Part shown: positions 50,101-57,673 of the stretch, piece after piece
Layout: each line of letters begins with the position of its first letter
Position numbering within the stretch: the first letter of the stretch is position 1
Origin: an uncultured Oscillospiraceae bacterium
GTDB taxonomy: Bacteria > Bacillota > Clostridia > Oscillospirales > Oscillospiraceae
Reading direction: 5' to 3'
DNA: 64,000 nt
Assembly (NCBI GenBank): GCA_934561515.1
Contig: CAKTGM010000006.1
Span: 17,253 to 81,252 of the forward strand
Position numbers and translations under genes: made by a program
The notes under the pieces: model-generated
Told to the model about the DNA's origin: nothing
The model's database searches: none
The model's input: the letters and a program-made list of their open reading frames with translations, nothing else

Positions 50101-50649
50101 ATGGTCTACCTGTGGTACGGCATTTTCTACAGTTTCTTGGGATACTGCCTTGAAAAACTTTTTGCCGCGGCAACGCGAGCAAAGCACCGGCTGCGCAGGT
50201 GCTTTGTCTTCCTGCCGCTCTGCCCGGTGTACGGCCTCGGGATGCTCGCGGTGCTGGCGCTGGGGACGGAACATGTGCCGAAGCTGTGGGCGCAGGTGCT
50301 CCTCGCCGCCTTTGCCGCAACGGTGGTGGAGTACGCCGTGCACGCAGCGTATGAAAAGCTCTTTGCCGTGCGCTTCTGGGACTATTCCGCGACAAAATGC
50401 GACGTGAACGGACGCATCTGTCTGCCCTTTTCCCTCTGCTGGGGCGTGCTCGCGGCATTGGCGCTGCGCTATGTGCAGCCGCTGCTTTCAGCCCTTGCCG
50501 TGCGCCTTCCAAGCGGCGCGGCGGCGCTTGCGCTCTTTTTCCTTGCACTCGACGGCCTCTTCACGATTCGCGTGCTGCTCGCAACGCACGACATCGACGC
50601 CCTGACGCCGCGCACGCTCTTTAAAACGATGAACCGGCGGACCGCCTGA
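50101..50649 (+). CDS. CmpB-like membrane protein (putative ABC_trans_CmpB family)
   Basis: 182 residues with four membrane helices, 'YSFLGYCLEKLFAA' near the start, 'FLPLCPVYGLGML' and 'WDYSATKCDVNGRICLPFSLCWG'. These mark the PF06541-type family, labelled ABC transporter permease although no ABC partner is here. Function unknown. GGAGGAAAGCA precedes the ATG. Confidence 0.82.
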   Translation: MVYLWYGIFYSFLGYCLEKLFAAATRAKHRLRRCFVFLPLCPVYGLGMLAVLALGTEHVPKLWAQVLLAAFAATVVEYAVHAAYEKLFAVRFWDYSATKCDVNGRICLPFSLCWGVLAALALRYVQPLLSALAVRLPSGAAALALFFLALDGLFTIRVLLATHDIDALTPRTLFKTMNRRTA

Positions 50650-50662
50650 CGGTCCGCCGGTT
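50632..50662. terminator. Terminator-like hairpin between CmpB-like and hydrolase genes
   Basis: AACCGGCGGACC (50632-50643) pairs with GGTCCGCCGGTT (50651-50662), between convergent genes; T-rich flank is weak. Confidence 0.6.
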
Positions 50663-50668
50663 GTTCCT

Positions 50669-51607
50669 TTATGCCTTCGGCAGGTGCTTTTGCATCCACG
50701 CGAGCAGGTCGTTGTAGACCACCGCGCGGCAGTCCTCGTTCAATATCTCGTGCCGCAGCCCCTCGTAGAGCTTGAGCTCCACGTCGCGCACACCGGCGCG
50801 GCGGAAGGCGCTGTAGGCGCGCTTCACGCCCTTGCCCATCTCGCCGACGGGGTCGCGGTCGCCGGCGATGAAGAGAATGGGGGTGTTGAGGTTCATCGAG
50901 TTGATGTTCTTCTGCGCGCTGACGAAGCGGATGCCGCCGAGCATCTCATAGAAAAGGCCGATGCTCGTCTTCTGCCCGCAGAGGGGGTCGGCAATGTAGG
51001 AATCGACGTTGTTCTCGCTCACGCTAAGCCAGTCGACCTCCGTGCGGTTGGGCGCAAAGGCCTTGTTGTACGCGCCGAAGGCAAGGCTCTCCACGCGCGG
51101 GGAGTGGGCCATGAAGCCGTGGCGCTTGCCCGCGGCCTTGGCAATGGCGCGCCCACCCGTGACGATCGCGGGCGACTGCTGGCCTGTGCCCATGATGATG
51201 GCGGCGTCGACCGTGCCGGGATAGCGGATGAGATAGGTGCGCGTGAGGAACGAGCCCATCGAGTGTCCCATCAGAAAATAGGGGAGATCAGGATATTTTT
51301 CCTTCGTGCGGCAGCGCAGCGCGTACATATCGTCCACCACGTGCTTCCAGCCGTCGCGCGGGCCGAAGTAGAGCGTTTCGGCGTCCTGTTCCGCGGAGAG
51401 GCCGTGGCCGAGGTGGTCGTTCGCGACCACGACAAAGCCGTGCTCTGCCAGAAATTCGGCGAAGGGCGCGTATCGCATCCCGTATTCCGCCACGCCGTGC
51501 GCGATCTGCAAAACGGCGACGGGCGGGCCGTCGGGCGTCCATTCCGCCGCGTGGATGCGGGAAACACCGTTGGACGAGGGAAAGTAAAATTCCTTGCAAT
51601 TTGCCAT
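50669..51607 (-). CDS. Alpha/beta hydrolase (monoacylglycerol lipase-like)
   Basis: 312 residues. The nucleophile elbow is 'MGHSMGS' (Ser), with the oxyanion region 'QIAHGVAEYGMRY', the acid in 'FIAGDRDPVG' and the catalytic His in 'LRHEILNE'. It is of the Hydrolase_4 (PldB/monoglyceride lipase) type, a likely cytosolic esterase/lipase with unknown substrate. SD AGGAGGGTTTTG precedes the ATG. Confidence 0.87.
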   Translation of the reverse strand: MANCKEFYFPSSNGVSRIHAAEWTPDGPPVAVLQIAHGVAEYGMRYAPFAEFLAEHGFVVVANDHLGHGLSAEQDAETLYFGPRDGWKHVVDDMYALRCRTKEKYPDLPYFLMGHSMGSFLTRTYLIRYPGTVDAAIIMGTGQQSPAIVTGGRAIAKAAGKRHGFMAHSPRVESLAFGAYNKAFAPNRTEVDWLSVSENNVDSYIADPLCGQKTSIGLFYEMLGGIRFVSAQKNINSMNLNTPILFIAGDRDPVGEMGKGVKRAYSAFRRAGVRDVELKLYEGLRHEILNEDCRAVVYNDLLAWMQKHLPKA

Positions 51608-51696
51608 GGCGCAAAACCCTCCTGCATGATATAATCAGAATCATCTTCTACTACAGTATAGCATAAGAGAGTCTGATCCAACAAGGGGGTATCTTC

Positions 51697-53202
51697 ATGC
51701 AGCGATATATTTTGGCGCTCGATCAGGGCACGACCAGCTCGCGCGCCATTCTCTTTTCGCGCGACGGCAGCGTTGCAGGTCATGCGCAGAAGGGCTTCCG
51801 GCAGCACTATCCGCAGCCGGGCTGGGTCGAGCACGACCCGGAGGAGATCTGGGAGAGCGAGCGCGAGGTCGCCGCGCAGGCGCTGCGCGAGTCGGGGCAC
51901 GCACACGAGGTCGCGGGCATCGGCATCACGAACCAGCGCGAAACGACCATTCTCTGGGACCGCGCGAGCGGTAAGCCCATCTATAATGCCATCGTCTGGC
52001 AGTGCCGCCGCACGGCGGACATTGCCGACAGCCTGCGCGAGAAAACCGGCGTGAGCGAGCTTGTGGCTGAGCGAACGGGTCTTCAGATCGACGCCTACTT
52101 CTCCGCCACGAAGATCAAGTGGCTGCTCGACCATGTTCCCGGCGCGCGGGAAAAGGCCGGGCGCGGCGAGCTTCTTTTCGGCACGGTGGAAACGTGGCTC
52201 ATCTGGAAGCTCACGGGCGGCAGGGTCCATGTGACGGACTACTCCAACGCAGGGCGCACGATGCTCTTCAACATCCACACGCTTTCGTGGGACAAGGAGC
52301 TCTGCGCGCTGCTGGATATCCCGATGAACATCCTGCCGCGCCCGGTGTCGAACGCCGAGGTTTACGGCACGGTGGCGGAGGGCATCGAGGGGCTCGAGGC
52401 GCTCGCGGGCGTGCCGATCTGCGGCGCGGCGGGCGACCAGCAGGCGGCGCTCTTCGGGCAGGGCTGCTTTGCGCGCGGTCAGGCCAAAAATACCTACGGC
52501 ACGGGCTGCTTCACGCTGATGAACGTGGGCGCTCAGCCGGTGCGCTCGCGCGCGGGACTTGTGACGACCGTGGGCTGGAGCCTGAAGGGGGAGACGACCT
52601 ACGCCCTCGAGGGCAGCGTTTTCAACGCGGGCTCCGCCATCCAGTGGCTGCGCGACGAGCTGCAGATCATCTCGGCCTCGCACGAGTGCGATGTTCTTGC
52701 CGAGAGCGTCCCCGATACCGGCGGGGTGTACCTTGTGCCGGCCTTCACGGGCCTTGGCGCGCCGTATTGGGATATGTACGCGCGCGGCTGCATCGTGGGC
52801 ATCACGCGCGGCACGACGAAGGCGCACATCGCCCGCGCGGTGCTTGAATCCATCGCCTATCAGGTGACGGATCTCATGACAGCGATGCGTCAGGACGCGG
52901 GCTGTGAGATTTCCGGCCTGCGCGTGGACGGCGGCGCGAGCGTCAGCAACCTCATGATGCAATTGCAGGCAGATCTTCTGCGCATTCCGGTCGACCGCCC
53001 CGCGATGGTCGAGACGACGGCCTTTGGCGCGGCGTCGCTCGCGGGACTGGCCGTGGGCTTGTGGAAGGACAGGGACGAGCTTTGCGCGCTCCGCCGCAGC
53101 GAGCGCGTCTTCACGCCCGAGCGGGCACAGTTCGAGTGCGAGGAGATGTATCGCGGCTGGAAGCGCGCCGTGGGCTGCTCACAGGGATGGATCGAGAAAT
53201 AA
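51697..53202 (+). CDS. glpK: Glycerol kinase GlpK
   Basis: 501 residues. FGGY-kinase blocks are 'ALDQGTTSSRAILF', 'GITNQRETTILWD' and 'GAAGDQQAALFGQ'. The typical 'NTYGTGCFTLMN' and C-terminal 'LRVDGGASVSNLMMQLQAD' follow. It phosphorylates glycerol to glycerol-3-phosphate, feeding lipid synthesis or glycolysis. ACAAGGGGG precedes the ATG. glpF and glpD are not adjacent. Confidence 0.96.
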   Translation: MQRYILALDQGTTSSRAILFSRDGSVAGHAQKGFRQHYPQPGWVEHDPEEIWESEREVAAQALRESGHAHEVAGIGITNQRETTILWDRASGKPIYNAIVWQCRRTADIADSLREKTGVSELVAERTGLQIDAYFSATKIKWLLDHVPGAREKAGRGELLFGTVETWLIWKLTGGRVHVTDYSNAGRTMLFNIHTLSWDKELCALLDIPMNILPRPVSNAEVYGTVAEGIEGLEALAGVPICGAAGDQQAALFGQGCFARGQAKNTYGTGCFTLMNVGAQPVRSRAGLVTTVGWSLKGETTYALEGSVFNAGSAIQWLRDELQIISASHECDVLAESVPDTGGVYLVPAFTGLGAPYWDMYARGCIVGITRGTTKAHIARAVLESIAYQVTDLMTAMRQDAGCEISGLRVDGGASVSNLMMQLQADLLRIPVDRPAMVETTAFGAASLAGLAVGLWKDRDELCALRRSERVFTPERAQFECEEMYRGWKRAVGCSQGWIEK

Positions 53203-53319
53203 GCGCAAGGTCACAAAAAATTTATAGTTTTATAAGAATTTATCCATTGAAAAGAAAGCGCCGGTGGCTTATACTTACAGTAACGAACCAAAGCGAGGGC
53301 TTGAAAGGAGATCATTACT

Positions 53320-53757
53320 ATGGCATTTTTCGATAATTTCAGCAAGAAGGTACAGGACGTCGCCTTCGTCGCTGCCGAGAAGGCGCAGCAGGCCGCAGCC
53401 GTTGCCGGTGAAAAGGCGAATGCCGCTGCCGACCGGGCCAAGCTTGAATACGAGATGGCTGCCGAGCGGCGCAGCATGGACAAGAATTACCGCGCCCTTG
53501 GCGAGTGGTATGTCTCCACGCTCGAGGGCGACGCGCCCGAGGCGGTGGCCGACATTGTCGCGGCCATCAAGAACTCTCAGGAGAAGCTTGCCGCCTGCGA
53601 GGCCGCCAAGGCCGAGGCTGCCGCCAAGAAGGAGCCGGTCATCGAGGTGACGATCGAGAAGAAGTGCGACGAGGAAGCGCCCGCGGCAGAGGAAAGCGCA
53701 CCCTGCGAGTGCCCCTGCGAGGCTTCGCCCGCCGGCGAGACCGAACCCAAGGAATAA
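53320..53757 (+). CDS. Small coiled-coil protein with cysteine-rich acidic tail, unknown function
   Basis: 145 residues. An Ala/Lys/Glu-rich amphipathic N-terminal half (about 1-60) is probably a helical coiled coil. Then comes a compact segment around 'YRALGEWYV', a Glu/Ala-rich stretch, and a C-terminal tail with cysteines in 'CECPCE' (C-x-C-x-C pattern). I do not recognise the family. The tail might bind metal. An AAAGGAGAT SD supports the start; it has its own terminator. Confidence 0.7.
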   Translation: MAFFDNFSKKVQDVAFVAAEKAQQAAAVAGEKANAAADRAKLEYEMAAERRSMDKNYRALGEWYVSTLEGDAPEAVADIVAAIKNSQEKLAACEAAKAEAAAKKEPVIEVTIEKKCDEEAPAAEESAPCECPCEASPAGETEPKE

Positions 53758-53776
53758 TTTTTGCACGATACGGAAG

Positions 53777-53806
53777 AGGCGGCGCGGCGGAAGCCGCGCC
53801 GCCTTT
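53777..53806 (+). terminator. Terminator after the coiled-coil protein
   Basis: A 12-bp GC-rich stem (53777-53788 with 53793-53804) and TTT. Confidence 0.7.
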
Positions 53807-53915
53807 CCCATTGCTTCTTCACTGATCTGGTCTGCATATTTTACTGTATTCTGACTATAGAAATAGTACCAGAACGCGGTATAATACGGTCAAATCAACA
53901 AAGGAGCGAACCACC

Positions 53916-54425
53916 ATGAATGATAAGAAGATCAGAAAGCTTGTTCTCGCCGCCCTTCTCGCCGCGCTCGTCTGCGTAGCGACGATGGTCGTGCAGATCC
54001 CCTCCCCGATGCAGGGCTATGTGAACCTCGGCGACTGCTTCGTGCTGCTCTCGGGCTGGCTGCTCGGCCCGTGGTACGGCTTTGCGGCCGGCGGCATCGG
54101 CTCGATGCTCGCGGACCTGTTCCTCGGCTACGCGCACTACGCCCCCGGCACGCTTGTCATCAAGGGCCTTGTGGCGCTTCTTGCCGCGCTGCTCTATGAA
54201 AAGCTCGGCCGCAGCCCGGCTGCGCGCATCGCAAGCGGCGTTGTGGGCGAGATCGTGATGGTGCTCGGCTACTTTGGCTATGCCTCGCTGCTGCTGGGCA
54301 AGGGTCTTGCTGCCGCGGCAAGCATTCCTGGCAACATCTTCCAAGGCGCGGTCGGCCTCGTGGTCGGCGCGGTGCTTGCAACGGTGCTCGAGCGCGCGAA
54401 GGTGACGCAGAAGCTGGCTGCCTGA
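53916..54425 (+). CDS. ECF transporter S component family protein
   Basis: 169 residues with five to six membrane helices. It resembles the substrate-binding S components of energy-coupling-factor vitamin transporters ('YVNLGDCFVLLSGWLLGP', 'GGIGSMLADLFLGYAHYAPGT' split). The substrate is not readable, and no riboswitch was recognised in the leader. A TATAAT lies at 53880-53885 without a convincing -35. It shares a transcript with the UPF0340 gene 28 bases downstream; no EcfA/T genes are nearby. Confidence 0.85.
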   Translation: MNDKKIRKLVLAALLAALVCVATMVVQIPSPMQGYVNLGDCFVLLSGWLLGPWYGFAAGGIGSMLADLFLGYAHYAPGTLVIKGLVALLAALLYEKLGRSPAARIASGVVGEIVMVLGYFGYASLLLGKGLAAAASIPGNIFQGAVGLVVGAVLATVLERAKVTQKLAA

Positions 54426-54453
54426 TCTCATTTCGAAAGGAAAGGGACAGCAT

Positions 54454-55059
54454 ATGGCAGGAGTGGTACATGAAGTGGAAAACCACCGGCTCGTTGAGCA
54501 GGTGGAGCAGGAGGCCGCGTGCGCGGCACGGGAGCTTGCGGAGAGCGCGCATCTGCGCCGCGGCCAGATCGTCGTGGTCGGATGCAGCACGAGCGAGGTC
54601 GTCGGCCATCAGGTCGGCAGCTGGTCAACGCCGGAGGTGGCGGACGCCATCTTCCGCGGCTTATCGAGCGTCTTTACGCCCATGGGCGTTTACATCGCCG
54701 CCCAGTGCTGTGAGCATCTGAACCGCGCGCTCATCGTGGAGCACGAGGCCGTGCCCGGCGGCGAGATCGTCAACGTTCTGCCCCAGCCCAAGGCGGGCAG
54801 TTCTTTTGCAACGGCGGCGTACAAGGCCTTCCGCCATCCCGTGGCGCTCGAGGAGATCCGCGCCGACGCGGGACTTGACATCGGCGGCACGCTGATCGGG
54901 ATGCACCTCAAAAAAGTCGCCGTTCCTGTGCGCCTTGCGCAGAAGCACATCGGTCAGGCCATCCTGCTGGCTGCGCGCACGCGCCCAAAATTCATCGGCG
55001 GCGAGCGCGCGATCTACGATGAGTCGCTCAAGGAGGGCTACCCTGATTTTGCCGGCTGA
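54454..55059 (+). CDS. UPF0340/TIGR01440 family protein (YwlG-like)
   Basis: 201 residues. Signatures include 'IVVVGCSTSEVVGHQVGS', 'AAQCCEHLNRALIVE' and 'LDIGGTLIGMHLKKVAVPVR'. Cytosolic protein of unknown function, conserved in Firmicutes. Here it follows an ECF S component, which hints at a role with the imported vitamin or metal; that is context only. SD AAAGGAAAGG. Confidence 0.88.
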   Translation: MAGVVHEVENHRLVEQVEQEAACAARELAESAHLRRGQIVVVGCSTSEVVGHQVGSWSTPEVADAIFRGLSSVFTPMGVYIAAQCCEHLNRALIVEHEAVPGGEIVNVLPQPKAGSSFATAAYKAFRHPVALEEIRADAGLDIGGTLIGMHLKKVAVPVRLAQKHIGQAILLAARTRPKFIGGERAIYDESLKEGYPDFAG

Positions 55060-55074
55060 GAAAGCGATCGCAAT

Positions 55075-55111
55075 AAAAAAACGAGATACCCGATCGGGTA
55101 TCTCGTTTTTT
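55075..55111. terminator. Bidirectional terminator between UPF0340 and sufB
   Basis: AACGAGATACCCG pairs with CGGGTATCTCGTT (55080-55107) with A and T runs at the ends, between convergent genes. Confidence 0.9.
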
Positions 55112-55124
55112 GCTGTCCTTTTGC

Positions 55125-56048
55125 TCAGGCGAGGAAGCCCTTGAGAATGCGGTCCTCGGCCTCTTCCTCGGTCAGTCCCAGCGTCTGGAGCTTCAAGAGC
55201 TGGTCGCCCGCGATCTTGCCGATGGCGGCCTCGTGGATGAGCTGCGCCTCGGTCGAGTTGGCGGTGATGGCGGGGACGGATTCGATCGTTGCCTTGCCCA
55301 TGATGATCGAGTCGCACTGGACGTGGCCGAAGCACTTGTCGTTGCCCACGACCACGGGGCGGAAGACCTGCTTGGACTCGTCCTGCGCAACGGAGCGCGA
55401 AATGACGCGGCCGCGGGAGTCCTCGCCGTTGAGCTCGATCTCCATGTCGCTCTCGGCGAGCTGCTTGCCGTGCGTCAGCAGTCTCTCGGTGACGATGGCC
55501 TCGGCGCCCTTGCCGCAGACGATCTTCGTCTTGCGCACGGTGGAGTCGATGCCGCGGATCTGCACGGTATCCATCTGGATGGTCGCGCCCTCGTCGAGGT
55601 AGACGATGGTGGTGGGGTTCATCACGCGCGCGCCGCTGCCATCGCCCTCGCCGTAGTGCTTTTCCGAGTAGCGCACGTGGGAGTTTTTGCCAATGTAGAA
55701 GGTGTGGATGCCGTCATGACGGCTCTCGTTGCAGCCGGAGTTGTGGATGCCGCAGCCCGCGACGATCTCAACGTCGCAGTTCTCGCCGACATAGAAATCG
55801 TTGTAGACCATTTCGGTCACGCCGCCCTTGCTGATGATGACGGGGATGTGACACTGCTCACCCTTTGTGCCGTCCTTGATGCGGATGACGATGCCGCTCT
55901 TGCCTTCGCTCTGCGGGTCGATGGCGATGTGCTCGGTGGACTGGCGCGCCTCGCAGCCGCTGTCCTTTCGGATGTTGAACGCGCCCACGGGCTTGCCCGT
56001 CAGGTCGGCGATCTTTTCAAGCAGGGAAGCGTCGATCTCGGTAATCAT
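55125..56048 (-). CDS. sufB: SufB/SufD-like Fe-S assembly scaffold (SmsB-type)
   Basis: 307 residues, much shorter than classical SufB (about 465). The beta-helix core is visible with the C-terminal signature 'LIHEAAIGKIAGDQLLKLQTLGLTEEEAEDRI' (key blocks 'IHEAAIGKI' and 'GLTEEEAE'). With SufC and no SufD, SufS or SufU it fits the minimal two-gene SMS form of the SUF system. It would act as a cytosolic Fe-S scaffold. It lies 15 bases downstream of sufC. Confidence 0.87.
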   Translation of the reverse strand: MITEIDASLLEKIADLTGKPVGAFNIRKDSGCEARQSTEHIAIDPQSEGKSGIVIRIKDGTKGEQCHIPVIISKGGVTEMVYNDFYVGENCDVEIVAGCGIHNSGCNESRHDGIHTFYIGKNSHVRYSEKHYGEGDGSGARVMNPTTIVYLDEGATIQMDTVQIRGIDSTVRKTKIVCGKGAEAIVTERLLTHGKQLAESDMEIELNGEDSRGRVISRSVAQDESKQVFRPVVVGNDKCFGHVQCDSIIMGKATIESVPAITANSTEAQLIHEAAIGKIAGDQLLKLQTLGLTEEEAEDRILKGFLA

Positions 56049-56063
56049 AGTGTGAAACCCTCC

Positions 56064-56789
56064 TTACTTGTTCAGCACCGGGCAGGAGCCCAGCGTGTCC
56101 GCCATGATGAGCGGGAAAATTTCCTTGGTGCTGCCGCGATGCTTCAGCTCGCCGCCGCTGACGACGATGATCTCGTCGGCCAGCTGGATGATGCGCTCCT
56201 GGTGGGAGATGATGATCATCGTGGCCGTCTCCTGACGGCGCAGCTGCTCGAAGGTCTCGGTCAGGCGCGCGAAGCTCCAGAGGTCGATGCCGGCCTCCGG
56301 CTCGTCGAAGATCATCGTCTCGCTGCCGCGGGCAAGGAGTGTTGCGATCTCGATGCGCTTGACCTCGCCGCCGGAGAGGGAAACGTCCACCTCGCGGTCG
56401 AGGTAGTCGTTGGCGCAGAGACCCACCTGCGTGAGATACTTGCAGCACTTGTCCTTGCTGAGACTGTCATCGCCAGAGGCGATGGTCAGAAGGTCGCGCA
56501 CGGTGAGGCCCTTGAAGCGCGGCGGCTGCTGGAAGCCGTAGCTGATGCCGAGGCGCGCGCGCTCGGTGATGCCGAGATGCGTGATATCCTGGTCGTTGTA
56601 GAGGATGCGGCCGCCCGTGGGTGTGACAAGGCCCATGATGACCTTGGCAAGCGTCGTCTTGCCGCCGCCGTTGGGGCCGGTGAAGACAATGAGCTTGCGG
56701 TCGGGAATGGTGATGGAAATGTCCTTTAAGATCGTCTGCTCGCCCTCGGGGGTGGAGACGGTGTAGCTGATGTGCTCCAGTTCCAGCAT
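56064..56789 (-). CDS. sufC: Fe-S assembly ATPase SufC
   Basis: 241 residues, non-membrane ABC ATPase. Walker A is 'GPNGGGKTT', the Q-loop 'YGFQQPPRF', the signature 'LSGGEVKRIEI', Walker B 'TMIFDEPEAGIDLWS' and the switch His 'IIISHQ'. It binds the SufB-type scaffold and powers cluster assembly. SD TAAGGAGG precedes the ATG. It is the first gene of a two-gene operon. Confidence 0.93.
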   Translation of the reverse strand: MLELEHISYTVSTPEGEQTILKDISITIPDRKLIVFTGPNGGGKTTLAKVIMGLVTPTGGRILYNDQDITHLGITERARLGISYGFQQPPRFKGLTVRDLLTIASGDDSLSKDKCCKYLTQVGLCANDYLDREVDVSLSGGEVKRIEIATLLARGSETMIFDEPEAGIDLWSFARLTETFEQLRRQETATMIIISHQERIIQLADEIIVVSGGELKHRGSTKEIFPLIMADTLGSCPVLNK

Positions 56790-56827
56790 GAAAAGAAGAC
56801 CTCCTTAGAGAAACTGCCTGCGGTTTA

Positions 56828-56875
56828 AGTATAGCATAGACCGCGTGACAGAAAATGGAAAGTTGCAATTGCAAC
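56828..56875 (-). promoter_or_regulatory. sufC promoter region with a 14-bp perfect palindrome
   Basis: A minus-strand -10 TATACT (56833-56828) lies 39 bases before the sufC ATG, with only a poor -35. Just upstream sits the perfect palindrome GTTGCAATTGCAAC (56862-56875), an operator candidate for Fe-S or iron-responsive control, and shared with the divergent ferritin-like gene. Confidence 0.5.
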
Positions 56876-57037
56876 AAAGTGCACAAAAAATACAAAACAA
56901 ATGTAGTTTAACAGAAAAACAGGAAAAAATCAACGAGCGGCGTGCGGAATCTGATATTTTCTTTTTGCGGCGGTGGCGCTTTGGCGGCGAGCGCATAGGA
57001 TGGGAGCGAAAGCCTAACTTGGAAAGGAGACGGGAGG

Positions 57038-57616
57038 ATGACAAATTCCGAGAAAAACTGCGCCTACGATCCGCGCCGCTGCCGCGAGGTGTGGCAGCGC
57101 GTCTGCCCGGGGGAGGATGTGTATCCCACTTTGACGCCGCCGGCGGAGGAGCAGGAGCTTGCGCTGCCCGGCGCGCAGCAGGACCCCTGCTGCATGGGAA
57201 GCGGCGCGGTGGAAACGGTTGAGGTATTGCAGGGCTTTTTGCGCGAGGAGCTGGGTGACGCGCAGCTCTACGCCCACCTTGCCTCGGTTCTGCCGCGCGA
57301 GATGCGAGGGGCAATGCGCGCGATAAGCGAGGATGAAAAGCGCCACGCGCGCGACCTCGCCGCCGCGATCTATCTCATCACGGGGAAGACCTGCTGCCCG
57401 CGCGTGTGCGTGGCGCAGCCGGACACGCGTGATCTCTGCGCGCTGCTGCGCGAGCGCTACCACGCCGAGGCCTGCGGCGGCTATAACTATGCCCGCGCGG
57501 GGGAGGAGACGCTCGATTTGTGCCTCGGTAAGCTCTTTGCGGCGATGAGCGCGGACGAATACCGCCACGCGGACCTTCTGCTGCGCCTGCTCGGCAGGCG
57601 CGTGCGCTGCCTCTGA
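57038..57616 (+). CDS. Ferritin-like (rubrerythrin-type) domain protein
   Basis: 192 residues. A four-helix ferritin-like fold is indicated by paired metal-ligand motifs: 'REELGDAQLYAHL' then 'EDEKRHARDL' (E-x2-H), and 'YHAEACGGYNYARAGEETL' then 'SADEYRHADLLL'. An N-terminal stretch has several cysteines ('NCAYDPRRC', 'DPCCMG', 'TCCPRVC'). It probably binds a di-iron site for iron storage or peroxide/oxygen detoxification; specific activity is unknown. It is divergent from sufCB. SD GGAAAGGAGACGGGAGG. Confidence 0.82.
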   Translation: MTNSEKNCAYDPRRCREVWQRVCPGEDVYPTLTPPAEEQELALPGAQQDPCCMGSGAVETVEVLQGFLREELGDAQLYAHLASVLPREMRGAMRAISEDEKRHARDLAAAIYLITGKTCCPRVCVAQPDTRDLCALLRERYHAEACGGYNYARAGEETLDLCLGKLFAAMSADEYRHADLLLRLLGRRVRCL

Positions 57617-57628
57617 AGCGGACAGGGA

Positions 57629-57669
57629 AGCACCGGAGCGGCTTTGGGCCGCTCCGGTGCTGTGCTTTT
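57629..57669 (+). terminator. Terminator after the ferritin-like gene
   Basis: A 14-bp stem AGCACCGGAGCGGC/GCCGCTCCGGTGCT followed by GTGCTTTTTG, between convergent genes. Confidence 0.8.
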
Positions 57670-57673
57670 TGTC

